From Hemicordylus capensis (taxonomy: Eukaryota; Chordata; Lepidosauria; Squamata; Cordylidae): a stretch of 64,000 nucleotides of DNA. The stretch is taken from assembly GCF_027244095.1 (NCBI RefSeq), contig NC_069657.1, positions 412,949,063 to 413,013,062 on the forward strand. The letters run 5' to 3'. The notes under the pieces were generated by a model, which saw only the letters and a list, made by a program, of their open reading frames with translations, did no database searches and had not been told where the DNA came from. Below, piece after piece: positions 44,990 through 58,901 of the stretch; within the stretch, counting starts at the first letter, position 1; each line of letters opens with the position of its first letter. The position numbers and the translations under genes are program-made.

Positions 44990-46772
44990 CATCAAGGATT
45001 GCTGACTTAAGTCAGCAATCCGTGACTCACTTTGCTGAAGACTGGATTCCACCTGCTAGATGCTCTGCACCCATTTATATGCAGGTGCACTTAAGACACA
45101 TGTTCAATCTGCGGAGATTGTGGTGAAGGACCTTGCCGGTGTTCTGCAAGAGTTGTTGAGAACACTGAGGAAGGTGATGATGAAGGCCTCCAGACAGGCA
45201 GAAGAGGAGCAGAAAACACGGCTGTCTTGGCCACCATGGTGTATTATGGATCTTGTCTTGTTGAAGGATTCTGCTTACAACACAGGATAGGAGCAGGAGA
45301 TGTGAGAAGAGGTCATATAGGTGCACATCCCAAGGGATCTGGAAGGCATCCCCTAGGGATTCCTTCCCCACAGCCACCCTTGAGCAGAAGAGTGGAAGTA
45401 GAAGTTTTGGCCGTAAACTTTGATTTTTTCATATGCTCTATGGTGTCATCTGTTTGGGCGCTAAACTGGCTTTCCCATTAAAAGGAAGGTCTTCAATCTT
45501 ATCCCTCATATCAGGTTGAAGAGATGAGAAGCAAAACCACGCATGGCGCCTCAAGGAGGTGGAACTAGCCAATGTGCAGGACTCTATTTCTATCAGATAC
45601 TTGGTCGTGCTTAGAGTCTGGCATGTGATGTCAGCTGACTTTGACAGAAGCTCTTTGTATTTTGCTTGGATAGGGTCAGATGCATTTTGTAAATCGTCCT
45701 TGAACCTGTCCCAAAGTGAGTAATGAAACTTAGACATGCACGCTAAGTAGTTGGCTATTTTCAGTGATGAGAAAGAGTAGATTTTCCTTCCCATGGAATC
45801 AAGTTTCTGGCCATCCTTACCAGTCGGAGCAGAGTGTTTATAGCCAGATTTGCCACCCATAGCACAGTCCACAACAAGATAATTTGGTGTGGGGTGCTTG
45901 AAGAGTAATTTGCAGCCGTCCTCCTGCATTCTCCAATCTCTTGGAGGTTGAAGATAAACAGAAGGGAGCTTCCCATGCTGATTTTGTAGAATTTATGAGT
46001 ACTGAGAGCAAGGGGAGTGCAGCTGGTTGGGACACGGAGGCGGAGGAATCATAGAACGGAATCATAGAATGGATCCTTGACTGCTTGGACCAGAGACTTT
46101 AGTTGGAGGCTGAGGATCTTAATCATCTTGGCCACCTGAATCCGATAGGATTTGGTTTCTTCCATTGGTGAGTTTGAGGGATGATTTGGAACACTGTCAT
46201 TGGTGAAGGATCTCATGGGTTCTCAGTATAAGTTGTTTCATTATCTCATGCTGAGGAGGAAGTATAGTCATCATCAGATGCAACCTTTGTGGGCCTGGAA
46301 TGAGGTCTTTGGAGCCTGTGGGTGGCACAGGTACCCCAGCAGGGGGAACCTCTGGCACTGGATCAGTAGGTTACGGTGCAGCTGGTAGAACAGGTAACAG
46401 AGGCACAGGAGGCTGATCTAGTGGACACTTGAAGGAAGCATATGTAGAAGGCCAAGGTACAGAAAGGCGAGGTGGTGAACAGAGAGGCGACACCCTTGCT
46501 GGAGAAGTTGATGGGGTCTTTGGAATCTCCATGGCACCTGAACTACTATCTTCAGCGATGTCGAGAGCCAGCGTGGTGTAGTGGTTAGAATGCTGGACTA
46601 GGACCGGGGAGACCTGAGTTCAAATCCCCATTCAGCCATGAAACTAGCTGGGTGAATTTGGGCTAGTCACTTCTCTCTCAGCCTAACCTATTTCACAGGG
46701 TTGTTGTGAAAGAGAAACTCAAGTATGTAGTACACTGCTCTGGGCTCCTTAGAGGAAGAGCAGGATATAAAT

Positions 46773-46817
<45 letters not shown>

Positions 46818-47900
46818 GTGTGAGAAGCCCTTAAAAGTGGACCCCGTCAGAGTAGTTACTAGAGAGGCCAGAATGGAGTCAATGTCCTGGAAGAGAGGGT
46901 ATTCCCTCAACACTGATAGCATCATCGGAAAGGTGCCTCCATAGGTCAGTGTCAAAAGGAGCAGCAGGTTGAGTGGTGGAGGTCAGCACAGTCACTTATA
47001 TTGATGATGGACGTCCTGTAGATGTTGATAGCATTGAAGGCAGTATAATCGATCCCAATGTCAAAGGCGCCAGCAGATGTGAAGGTGACGCTGTCGAAGC
47101 CTCTTTGGCGAAGAGGAGAATGAGCGTGAAGGAACCCCTTGGACGATCAATGGAGAAAAGGTGGCTAAAGTCTGGTCAGTGATCAAGCACAAGGTCAAGT
47201 TGAAGACAAGGAATGGCCCAACATCGTGCTGTGTGTCGAGGCTGAAGGTTGCGCCGCCGTTGGAATAGTTGTCAGCGAGCCGGACTTATCTGGTGTCGAA
47301 TGTGTTCACGTTGATTATCTCAACGACCACATTTTGCAGTGTTTGGAATGAGAGAAGGGTTCCTCTTCTCAATGTTTCCACTTCTTTAAGCATTTATGGC
47401 CATCATTTGACACATCACAAGCCTTTTTAAATGCAGTCTGTGAGGCCAGGGAAGCAAATGAAATCATCTTCGACATGTTCAATCTCAACGTGGTCAGAAA
47501 TGTCAGAGAACATGGCATCAGCATTGACAGTCAAAGGGCCTGTTCATAAATGGCGGACAAAAGTAGGGAAGACACAATTCCCTACTTTTTTGGGTATTCC
47601 CTGAGGCAGAACAAACACTGGTCATGCTTGTCCAAAGAGGAGAGGTCCTCACAGCAAGTAGTGCAATGTTTAAAGGGTTTTTTAAAGAGTCCGTTAGCAG
47701 ACAAGTTTAGGGGATGAGGCAAAGAGTGGTAAAAAAAAAATGGTCTGAGGTCAGAGAAACAAACAAGGAATAAGGCAGAGAATGGTCTAAAAACAGTCCA
47801 AGGTCAGATAAATGTGCGAGCAAACCATATTTTTCCTTTTAGAACTGAGCAAGAGGAGCAGGTATCTAACTGGGAACTCTCCATAATGGCAGTCGGAAAG
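44990..47900 (-). mobile_element. DIRS-like retroelement fossil, broken
   Basis: Tyrosine-recombinase retroelement relic on the minus strand. A gag-like region at 45929-45438 carries the LAP2-alpha-type domain known from DIRS elements (SLRRHAWF, DIEDLPF-like). An upstream zinc-knuckle-like start (SSLDKHDQCLFC) lies near 47640. A short piece of the pol end (WWPRQPCF, GKVLHHNLRRLN) lies near 45080-45250. Most of pol and a recognisable recombinase are absent. It has many breaks and looks old; a MIR-type SINE (46567-46815) inserted later. Confidence 0.65.
46567..46815 (+). repeat. MIR-type SINE with (AAT)n tail, inside the DIRS fossil
   Basis: GTGGTGTAGTGGTTAGAATG, GAGTTCAAATCCCCATTCAG, GGAAGAGCAGGATATAAATG then about 13 AAT units. 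Confidence 0.85.
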
Positions 47901-47904
47901 GAAC

Positions 47905-48340
47905 TGAGCTAAGAAGCACTCCGCCACTGGGGATACTGAACGTGCTCTGCTGCCAAGGATATCAAGTGCACTCTGTGCGGGAGGAGCGGAGCTTCAGAGC
48001 ATTTTGCGGGACTTGGAATCCTTCCACAGGGACTGCTGCACAGGCACAGAGCCCACATTGTGAAGGATACCAGATCACCTTTAAGATTACTAGCTTCCTT
48101 CAACCAACGTGGGGCCACTCTCTCTCTCAATGAAGCATTTAGAATCTGCTGGACCCAGATAAAAATTCCCTCCCTACTAGATTTAATAAGCTATGAAGGG
48201 CAAGGGTCAAGCACACACATACTAGCCTTTCTAGGAGACCCAAATAGCAATACACATCTTATTCAAGGATGTGTCCTTACGATCAGACAATTTATGGCCC
48301 ATTAATATTCTTTAGCTTTTGCATGAAACTTTGCCAAGTA
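47905..48340. other. Unclassified sequence between DIRS fossil and L2
   Basis: May include the outer end of the DIRS relic. An 81-residue plus-strand frame at 48060 has no recognised motif. Confidence 0.35.
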
Positions 48341-48344
48341 TTTC

Positions 48345-48740
48345 ATGGCACTATCTATCTATCTATCTATCTATTTCTCTAAGATGGTCTATGCGTGGAT
48401 GAAGGGGAATGCATCACAGAAATCTCGCGAGAGCCACGGAACTCTTGCAAGGAACTCTCGCAGAGAGGCAGGGGGAGAAGCAAACTGGCCCATAAAGTTG
48501 TGGGGTGGCGGCGAGTGAGACAGAAGCAGGGGGAGAAGCAAGCGAGAGGTGGAGGGAGACCAGAGGGAAAGTAAAATGGCCCAGAAGGTTGCCAGGTGGG
48601 TATTGAGGTGGCGGGAGGCAGAGCCACGCCATGCCCGGCGGGGAAGGAAAGCACTCCCAGTGGGTGGGGAGGGGAAGGTGAGAGGAGGGGAAGGAAAGTG
48701 CAGCGACAAACTAGTGGCGCAGATGTTATGTGCTGGGTCT
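48345..48740. repeat. TCTATCTAT-headed purine-rich repeat, possibly Helitron-like
   Basis: (ATCT)n then TTTCTCTAAGATGGTCTAT and a G/A-rich body with repeated GCAGGGGGAGAAGCAA; ends GGGTCTGCTAGTTTTA, compatible with a Helitron CTAG end. Confidence 0.4.
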
Positions 48741-49870
48741 GCTAGTTTTATTTATTTTATTTATTGTTCAATTTTTATACCGCCTTTCATAAGGCATCTC
48801 AGGGCGGTTTACAAAAGTTAAAATACAATAAAACTCCATAAAAACCACATTTTAAAATCTTAAAATCAGTTCAACAGACCATAAAATTAAAACAGACAAT
48901 TTTAAAAAGGTGAGAAAGCTTGGGCAAAAAGATGGGTTTTCAGGTGTTTTTTGAAAAATTGCCAGAGATGGGGAGGATCGTATCTCAGCAAGGAGCGCAT
49001 TCCACAATCTCAGGGCAGCAACGTCTCTGTGTAGCCACCGAACGAGTTGTTGGTAACTGGAGATGGACCTCCTCAGATGAACTCAATGGGCGATGAGGCT
49101 CATAGTGAAGAAGACACTCTCTTAAATAGCCAGAGCCTAAGCCGTTTAGGGCTTTATAACTTATAACTAGAACTTTGTATTTTGTCCGGAAACCTATTGG
49201 CAGCCAGTGTAACTCCATCAGCAAATGAGTAATATGGTCTCTCCGAGATGACCCAGAGACCAACCTGGCTGCCGCATTCTGAACCAACTGAAGTTTCCAG
49301 ACTACATACAAGGCAGCCCCACGTAGAGCACATTACAAAAGTCAAGTCTGGAGGTTACCAACAGATGTACCACTGTTTTGATGGCACTGATCTCGAGAAA
49401 CGGGCGCAGCTGGCGTATCAGCTGGAGCTGACAGAAAGCACCCCTGGTCACCGCCTCAACCTGAGAAACCAGGGAGAGGTGTGAATCCAGAAGTACTCCT
49501 AGACTGCAAACCTGTTCCTTTTGGGGAAGTGTGACCCCATCTAGAACAGGTAGATCAAAATCATCTCTAGAGTTCTGACCCCGCACAGTAAGTACCTCCA
49601 TCTTATCTGGATTCAGCTTCAGTTTATTCTCCCTCATCCAGCCCATTACTGTTTCCAGGCAGGCATTTAGGGAGGATATGCCAGCTCCTGAAGAAATTGA
49701 CATGAAGAAGTAGATCTGGGTGTCATCAGCATACTGGTAACACCCAACTCTAAATCCCCAGATGATCTCTCCCAGCAAGATATAATATTGGGAAATGTTT
49801 TGTTTCAAGGGGCATAAATGTAACACTCCTACAAGAGAAATGCCATCTTCCGCGAAGATGTGTGAACTGT
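48740..49870 (-). mobile_element. L2-type LINE, longest copy in the window
   Basis: Minus-strand frames read YADDTQIYFFMS (reverse-transcriptase catalytic motif), NKLKLNPDKMEVLTV, LGVLLDSHLSLVSQV, then LQLVQNAAARLVSGSSRRDH and HWLPIGFRTKYKVL. The 3' end is TATACCGCC... in plus orientation near 48775. One frameshift separates the two main frames. It abuts the 3' UTR of mARC gene 2. Confidence 0.88.
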
Positions 49871-49896
49871 GCACTATAAATGTGGACAACTACACA

Positions 49897-49902
49897 TTTA
49901 TT
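49897..49902 (-). terminator. Candidate poly(A) signal of mARC gene 2
   Basis: AATAAA on the minus strand, about 280 bases after the stop codon and just before an L2 element. Spacing is ordinary for a 3' UTR, but no transcript evidence is available. Confidence 0.4.
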
Positions 49903-50047
49903 GTATAAAAAACTGATTCAGCAGAAAGGTCCTAACTTTACTTATATGTTTGCAGATTATATAATTGTGTGGTCAAACTCTGTTGAAATTAGTCAACTTA
50001 CATCACAAGAACCAATTAAAGTCTTCATAGAAAACTTTCATTACAAC

Positions 50048-50120
50048 AAATGTGAAAATTCATTAACAAAATACATGCAGAATCCATTTGCATGTATTTT
50101 GTTAATGAATTTACACATTT
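50048..50120 (-). other. Near-perfect 32-bp inverted repeat in the 3' region of mARC gene 2
   Basis: Arms 50048-50079 and 50089-50120 pair with one mismatch around a 9-base loop. It lies between the stop codon (50179) and the AATAAA (49902), so the mRNA would carry a stable stem. The segment AGAATCCATTTGCAT also recurs just outside the arm (about 50123), suggesting a template-switch origin. Confidence 0.85.
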
Positions 50121-50178
50121 GTAGAATCCATTTGCATAGAAATTGAACAAGTACATTTAACAGTTCAGACATCTTCCA

Positions 50179-50305
50179 TCACCGGATTATTTTGTACACA
50201 GGATCTCCAACCTGGACTACTCCAGTTTTATCAACTCCATAACACCATCCAAAGGGAGGATCAGACTTAAAGGCATGTTGTTCAGAAGAATCACACTTGC
50301 GATAA
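50179..50305 (-). CDS. MTARC1/MTARC2: mARC gene 2 exon 7 (last)
   Basis: Acceptor TTACAG|T, then YRKCDSSEQHAFKSDPPFGW and VGDPVYKIIR, stop TGA at 50181-50179. The C-terminus is one residue shorter than in gene 1. Confidence 0.93.
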
Positions 50306-53300
50306 CTGTAAACAGAAATGGGAAATTATACTCCGTCAATAAGAAAATAAAACCAGGCTTCTAAAAAATCCCTTGACATAAAATGAATAAAATACAGCAG
50401 GGAGGAAAAATCATTCTGAATTTACATTCATTTTATGAATGAAAATAATTAGTATCTAATTCATCAACAGTACTAAAGTGGCTAGTCTGCATTTTTGACT
50501 GTTATAATAATCTGTAAGGTTGATTGATCGATTAAGTGCTGCCAAGTCGGTGTCAATCCTTAGCGACCACATAGATAGATTCTCTCCAGGATGAAATCTG
50601 TAAGATACAGGAACTTTATTAACCATTTTGTGTGTTGTTTCTTCCATTTCTGTTGTAGCTTTTGGACAAAATGGAAATAACACTGAACTGAAACAATAGC
50701 AGAACCATTTTTTAGAATATAACTTTTCCAGGGTTTGGTTCAAAACATATAATCCACTGGCCGCACCTACCACATGATTAAAAATAAGGGTGTACATGTT
50801 CGCCCACCACCATATGGCAAGTTGTTCCACTCCAAAGCACCCCAATCACATGATTTAAGAATATTCTGCCCCCACACGAGTGTGCAGAGCAGAACGGCAT
50901 TCTGGGTAGAAATTACAAGATCTGTCAACATTCTAAATACTTCAGTCTCAACTGTCTAAAAGAGAAAACTCAAAAGATCCACATGAATCAATTAAAGCTG
51001 AATCAAGGTCCATTCAAGACATTTTTCTTGAGGGGCCACTTACTGCTTAAGCAATTCTTAGCTGCCCCTGAAGAGATACTAGGCATATTCCCACAAATTA
51101 ACTGATAGGGCTGGTTCACACCTGCACATGTGCAGTTCCTGAATACTCAGTGCATGATGACTTGCAGCTATATGTGTGAACTAACTCCACTGGGAAGTGT
51201 TGTGTTTGGTGAGATGAAAGGTTCTGCTTGTGGTGACTCAGTCACACCTGCATTCCCAAATGCAATTGTAAACCAGCACAGAAAGACACAAGTATACAGA
51301 AGAGCAATCATATATTTGTTACCTTTTCAGCGTTTTTAGGGGCTCGTTTCTATCCATGACCCCAGTGTCTGGATCGACTGTTGTGATAAGGCATCTGCAG
51401 TTGCAGAAAACATTAAAATCAACAAATCTTATTAATCTCTCAAGAACAGTTCTAATCTTGTCTAATAAGGAGCTCTTCTAATTTGCCAAAAGCCAGTGGC
51501 AGTGGAGGCTGGGGTAGGGGTAGTGGAGCTGAGGACATGTACACATTTAACTCCCAATAAATTATACTACTACAACAAATATTTCTATATTGCTCCCGCT
51601 GCTGCCCAGCATTCTGCATGGCTAAGAAGCCATGTGCCCCATCCCTGCCAATCAGCTGAATGCTGCGGGGCATACAACCCATTGGCCACACAAGATGTCG
51701 GACAGCAGGCACTTTTACCTTCTGCTCAGCCTTTCACTCTTCCCCCCCGCCCCGCCAGCCTCCACCAGCCAGCACTGCTGAAAGCATTTGTGGGTGGGGG
51801 GAATCCAAAACATCTGGTGGTATAAGACCACAGCTTGGCTCTCTTACCTGGGACAAGACATTCTTCCTTTCAGCTCCACAGTACCAATTAATATGTCAGT
51901 CCAATGATCCTACAGAAAAACAGGATTTCCTCACATTAAACATTTATGTTTTTGTATTCAACTATTTAAATACATAAATAGTTATTTATGCTGGTACAAA
52001 AGTAGGCCGCTAAGTCCACAGTCTCCATATAAAAGTTAAAAAAAAGAAGAAGTAAAAACAAAATAGAGTCTTGTACCACTTTAAAGTTGTGCCGTCGAGT
52101 CGCTGTCGACTCCTGGCAACCACAGAGCCCTGTGGTTGTCTTGGTAGAACACAGGAGGGGTTAATCATTGCCATCTCCCACGCAGTATGAGATGATGCCT
52201 TTCAGCATCTTCCTATATCGCTGCTGCCCGGTATAGGTGTTTCTTCCCATAGTCTTGGAAACATATCAGCAAGGATTCCAACCGGCAACCTCTTGCTCCC
52301 TAGGCAGGTTATTTCCCCGCTGCACCATTAGGTAGCTAGCCATGTACAACTTTAAAGACCAACAAATTTATTTCTGAATAAGCTTTTGCAGAGTACAGTC
52401 CACTTTATCAGATGCATGAAGTGTCATCCTCAGTTGGTAGGTACATTTCTATATAGGAGGGAGGGAGAGAAGTCAAAGCTTACTAACAGCAGAGGGACAT
52501 ACTTTGTGCATCTGATGAATTGCACTGTGGTCCACGAAAGCTGAGGCGGAAATAAATTTATTTATTTACTTACTTATTTAAAATATTTCTATACCACTCA
52601 AAACTTGCATCTCTGGGCAGTTTACAATTAAAATCATTTAAAACATTAAATCAATTAAATAAAATCATTAAAAATATTTAAAACCCAATATTAAAAATAT
52701 TAAAGCTATAAATCTAATTAAAAGCCTGGGTGAATAAATGTGTCTTCAGTGCCTTTTAAAAAGTTGCCAGAGATGGAGAGGCTCTTATTTCAACCAGGAA
52801 AACATTCCAAAGTCCAGGGGCAACAACAGAGAAGGCCTGTTCCCAAGTAGACACCAGACGAGTTGGTGGCAACCTTAGACAAACCTGTCCAGATGATCTT
52901 AACAGGCGGTGGGTGTTAGAAGAAGAAGAAGTTCTCTTAAATACCCAGGGCCTAAATTGTTTAGGGCTTTATAGGTAATAACCAGCACCTTGTATTTTGC
53001 CCAGAAATGTATTGGCAGCCAGTGTAGTTCCTTCAGCACATAAATGTGTTTATTTCTAAGGTGCTAAAAGAATCTTTGTTGTTTTTGCTGCAAGAGACTC
53101 ACCAAGCTACCCCTTCAGAAGTTTTTAAAAGTAATGCACCTAATTAGATCATCTTAGAAAAGCTGCTAATATTTATTAACAAACATGGTACTTGAAGATG
53201 CACACCTCCTTGTAACTTAATTTTTATTATCTTCCTTTAACAAACTAACAGTTAATTATAAAAAAACAAAGGTCCTGGTTTTTTCAAAATCCAGGAAATT

Positions 53301-56300
53301 ATACAAATGGGTAATAAATCAGAATCGCATTGAGCAGGTTTACAGCTATAAATATCTAGGTATAATATTTCAATATAATCTTAACTGGAACGCCCATAGG
53401 CTGTCTTCAGTTCATATAGCCCATAATATTCTCAGTGCCTTTTTGCGTTTTTATTATTCTAAAGGGGGTCAGTTTGTTCCCATGGCTCTTCAGGTATTCC
53501 GTGCTAAGATTGTAGCCCAATTACTTTTTGGAGTCCCGCTATGGATCCAGGGAGTGTCAGCTGAACTGGAGAGAGTACAGTCTATTTTTTAAAGAGCAAT
53601 CCGCGCAGTGCCTAGGTGCATGTCATACTCTGTTCTGTGCTTGGAATCTGGGTCTTTCTCCATAGCTTGTAAAGCCTGGGAGCTTACCTTTGCCAGATGG
53701 TGTAAACTCTGCTCAGAGATTCAGGAATTCTCTTTTTTCCCAATACTTATGGGTGGATTCTTATCCCAACCCTTGGCTAACATATGTAAATAACTAAATA
53801 ATGCAACTGGGCCTTTCTCCTTTTGAACTTCTCACTCGGGAATGCAATAAGGTGAAGGAAATACTATTTCTCCGGTTGCATGACACTGAACATCAAGAAC
53901 TAATGTCCTTGGCCCACAGGACTTGTTCCCCTCTCAGCATTTTGGGATTTTGCCACCTAGGGGAGATAGAGGTGCCAATTACTTAACAACATTGCACTTT
54001 TCTAAATTTTGGGTCTCATTTGCTTGGGCTCGGTTAAACGTGTTGCCCTCTTCTCTTTTGGAACGGAGGTTTGCTAAAGACCAGTCTGCTATGGTTTTTT
54101 GCCCTTGTGGTGCTGGCCTCCTGGAAACTGTCACTCATGTTCTGCTATATTGTTCTTTGTATCGGGATGCTAGAGAAGAACTTATTTCCCCTTTGTTACT
54201 CAAACAAAGTAACAAAGGAGGTGCGAGCGTTTTTATACATATTACTGTCTCGCGGATGTAAACTCTGAGATTACAAAAATTGTAGCAAATTTTTTTTATA
54301 TTGCCATTAGGTTAAGGTCTCAATTAAGTGCTTAACTGTGGGAGCTGTTTATGCTTTTTAAACTAATTTTTTTATGAATAACTGTATTTTGTTTTATTGT
54401 GTTTTAGTATTGTTGTATTGGATATGTTTGTTATTTCTATTTCTGCTGGCCAATGGCTGTAATAAAATTGATGATGATGATGATCTTCCTTCCTTGGGCA
54501 GGAGAGAAATGTTTAGTAGAGAAATTAGGATTCTGAAGAAGAACGGATCTCCTATTGGGACTGATATACAAGCTGCTGTTGAAATATGATATGGAAACAG
54601 AACAGATCAAGGACTGCATGATCGAGTGGATGCAAAATCTAAACAGAACAATCGATTTTAAAAAATGGGAATACCAATGGAAGACAAACATTAAATTTAC
54701 TGCAAATAGCAATTTAAGAGAAAATTGGTATAAAATGTATTTTCGCTGGTACATCACTCCTGTGACCATTAGCAAGATGGACAGTAATTACCCAAAAGAC
54801 TGTTGGAAATGCAAAGATCACTCAGGGACATTTTATCATACGTGGTGGACTTGCACTAAGGCACAACAGTTTTAGGGAGAAAATCATTCTAAGATGCAGC
54901 AGATTTTAAACATAAATTTTCCTTATTCACCTGAGCTTTTTTGTTGTTGAATGTGACCAAACCTAGTATACCTACTAAATATACAGAGTTATCCTTATAC
55001 ATGACTACCACTGCTAGGATTCTGTATGCTGCCAATTGGAGGTCACAGATAATCCCGTCCTTGGATGATTGGCTATTAAAATTATGGGAATATGCTTTGA
55101 TGTCTAAGGTTACGGCATATTTGTGGAATAACTCAGAAGAAACATTCGCATTAACTTGGGAACCCTTTATAAATGTTAATACAACACAAGGTTTCCATCT
55201 GCATCCAAGACTTGGTTTTTACTAGTATTGATGACTGTTTTATGTATTATATATACATATCCTATATTTCTTTGTAACTTTGGATAACGGGGTAAAAGTG
55301 GGTAAAGGATGGAAGAAGATTTCCGAATCTCTACATGTAATATTCCTTTTATAATTACTGTAAGATGGAAGTTCAAGAGAGGAAAATGTAATTTGTTTGT
55401 TTCTTTCATGTTATTTTTTAAATAAAAGAATTTTTTTAAAGGATTTTGAAGAAGAAATGCAACATTCAGAACAGACATTAAAAGAATTCAATACTACTTA
55501 CTTCATCATAAGGACCACAACCTGTAACAAAAATATTCGGCCGGAAGTTAGCTATTGCAATTTTCTTCTCTAGTCGGGTATTTAGATCTTCCAAGGAAGC
55601 TTCTGAGATTAGCAGAATTGGACTGGCTTCAGCATAGATAACCTAGACAAATAAATGCAAAAAGGTTTGGCACTGACAGTAGCCATGCTGGTCTTCAGGT
55701 ATACCTACAAAATAGGTAAGGTGATATTTCTCATTGAGCTGGCTTCATTTCGTGTAAGAAATGTAATGTATGAGTTATACAGAAAAGCAGCTCTGTGCAG
55801 TTTTAAAACCTGCACTCTTTTATTGCAGAAATTCATGCAACCAAGGAATTACCTTACCTATTTTGTATTGCTGAAGAACATTAAAAGCCCATGGCACTGT
55901 AATAATATCCTGCCTCAGCTAGAAGTAAAAATAAATCATGTCCTCCCCTCTCTGGCTTCTCAAAGGCATCTTGTGGGTCAGTGTGAAACAGGATGGACTA
56001 GATAGGCCTTGGGCCTGAACAGGGCTGTTCTTATGTTCTAAATCAGTGCAAAGATAATTAATTAACCCCACAATTAAAGTAACTAACGGCACATTTCAGT
56101 CAAACTCTCACATGCATTGCAATGGGAGAGATTTAGGCACACGCTTAAATTAGAAGAGATAATCGTGCTTAAATGGGACCAAATAAATAAATGCTTAGGT
56201 TGGCTGGATCATGCTGTCCATTTTCCAATATTTCCCTTACTGGAAATATTCATACCATGAACTGGATTTTCCGAATAAGTTTCAAATGTACACTGAAATC

Positions 56301-58833
56301 CCACTGAGCCCCTCCTTCCCAAAATTATCTCTTTTAATTCTGCCAGTCAGAACAGGTTCTCCAAATCTTTAGAGCCAGTTAGATTCTCCAACACCCTGCT
56401 TATTTTTATGTGGAACTGAGAAGTCTCTACACTTTCAAGTATATTTTGTAAAAATGCCACATGTTTCAGACAGATTGGCATACAAATCTATAACACTGAT
56501 ATCCTATTGGCACCTATGAGCTATATCCTGTTACCACACAGTGGAGTACTCTCAAAGCTATATTTTTGAACTCATATTCTAAAAACTGATGAAGAGAAGC
56601 AGGCACCAAATTATCTATCTATCAATCATATTTATATACCGCCTCATATATGTATCTCTAGGCGGTGCAGATAATCCAAGTTACAATATAGAAATAAAAC
56701 AAACAAAACAGTTTCCCAGAATAAAAACAATTCAGAGTAAAACAATTAAAACAATTTCACAGAATAAAACAATTAAGCAGTTTAACATTAGTTTTAATGA
56801 AAAGCCTGAGAAAACAGGCATATCTTAAGGGTCTTCTTAAAAGCAATCAGAAATAGAGAAGCTCTTATTTTGACAGGAATTACATTCCAAAGCCCTGGGG
56901 CAGCCACACAAGCCAGACCAGCCGCATAACCGGACCTCCTCAGATGATCTTAGGAACTTATCAAGCTGCCTTCTACTGAGTCAGATCATTGGTCCATCTA
57001 GCTCAGCACTGTCTACACAAACTGGCAGCAGCTACTCCAAGGCTGCAGGCAGGAGTCCCTCAGCCCTATCTGGAGATGCCAGGGAGGGAACTTGGAACCT
57101 TCTTCATGCAAGCATGCAGGTATTCTTCCCAGAGTGGCTCCATCCCCTAAGGGGAATATCTTACAGTGCTCATACATGTAGTCTCACACGTGTGGGAATA
57201 TCTCTACAGTGCTCACACATGTAGTATCCTGTTCAAATGTAAAGCAGGGCAGACCCAGCTTAGCAAAGGGGACAATTAATGCCTGCTACCACAAGACCAG
57301 CTCTCCTCTTAATCTTAATCGGTGGCAGGGCTCATGATAAAGAACGTTGTCTCTTAAGTACCCTGGACCTAAGCCATGCTAAATAGTTAAAGATGTGCAG
57401 CTTCAGCCCTGTGCAGATGGCTCAAAATGTGGAACCTATGAATATATTGTAAGTAATATGGAATCATACCTGCTGCCCCTACTCCTGACTTCTGTGCATT
57501 GATAAGTTCTTCTGCACAGAGCCTAAACACATATAAGATGTAAACGCACAAGCTCTACATGGGTGACCTGAAGTTTTCATGGTGTTTTGCAACATCAGAA
57601 AAGGGTCAGATGGACCAAAATATGAGACACATCCAGCAAAAGTCCCTGGACCTTTGCTGGGGGTGGGTTTCATACTTGCAATGACTTTTTCTGGCCACCT
57701 CCCAACATGCATTTTAAAAACATGAGTAGAACATAAACAGGACCGCTGGAGTGAAAAAGGAAAGCAGGCGAGCATCAGCGTTCATGCAAAGAACCACCAA
57801 AGGGAGGGGCCAGGGAGTGAAATAAAACCATACAACATGCAATATTTATTTAATAAAACAATGAGTCTTTATGTGAAAAGTCTGTACTCTCCCCAGCTGG
57901 ACATCATATGATTTTCATCTACTAGTGTCTCATTTACCTCCCATCACAAGCCAAAGCTGTTATACAATGGAATATATAACATGAACCTCAACACATTCAC
58001 CTGGACATAAATCCCACTGATTTCAAGCAAATTGCAGCCTGAAACCAGTGCCATACCAGCATTCTTTGATACTTGGTGTAACTGCCCGCTCAATTCTCTA
58101 GCAAGTATAAAACGTATTTTTGAAGGAAACTGTTTTCTAACCTCATCTGTAGGTTGAAAAGATGGCAGGAAATCTCTTGGCTTCCTTGTCACCATGTTTG
58201 GTTCATAGTGGACCAATCGGTAAGGTTTCGAGTTGAGGAAGCTGGTGATCCATTGAGCGGCCTCGTCTCCACAGTCCCTCCCTTGAGCATGGATTCCAAA
58301 TCGCCTAGAAGATCATAAGAGGCATTTCTTCAATTGCTTGAAAGCCATGCCTTCAGAATCCTTCACATTTCAAAATACAAGTATCCCACTTTACCTCCAA
58401 CCCATTGCCTTCTGTGTTCTGCTTGTGTGCTGAGGGCAACTGGGCTCATTATACCACAGACAGAAAGGAAGGGAGAACCCATATGTAATTATTATAGGCA
58501 GGTTCACACAACCATCATGAGTGCGTAAGTGAGGAAAATGTCAGGGATATATGAGAGTTTATGCTCCTGGCCGGCGTGACATCTGAACCTGCCCAAGTGC
58601 AGTTCCCCCAGTCTCCACCCAACATTCTCCCAACATCCTCCATCTAACTTCCAAATCCTGGGTACTGAAGTCCGCAGAATGTTGGGCAGAGAATCTTGAG
58701 AACCAGACTTGGGCCGGTTCAGACTCCCATCGGGAGCATGCACTCTCAGTTTCCAACATATCCCCCAGATTTTCCCAAGACTGGTGGTTGTGTGAACCCA
58801 CCCTTAGAATTACAGAGAATATTTTTGTGTGAG

Positions 58834-58901
<68 letters not shown>

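Noticed and set aside
45438-45929. Host TMPO (LAP2-alpha) exon
   Set aside because: Flanking sequence on the minus strand looks like a DIRS element start and pol end, and no host-type exon boundaries are seen.
49302-49889. Host gene with reverse-transcriptase motif YADDTQIYF
   Set aside because: Belongs to the L2 LINE; the downstream frame LQLVQNAAARL confirms it.
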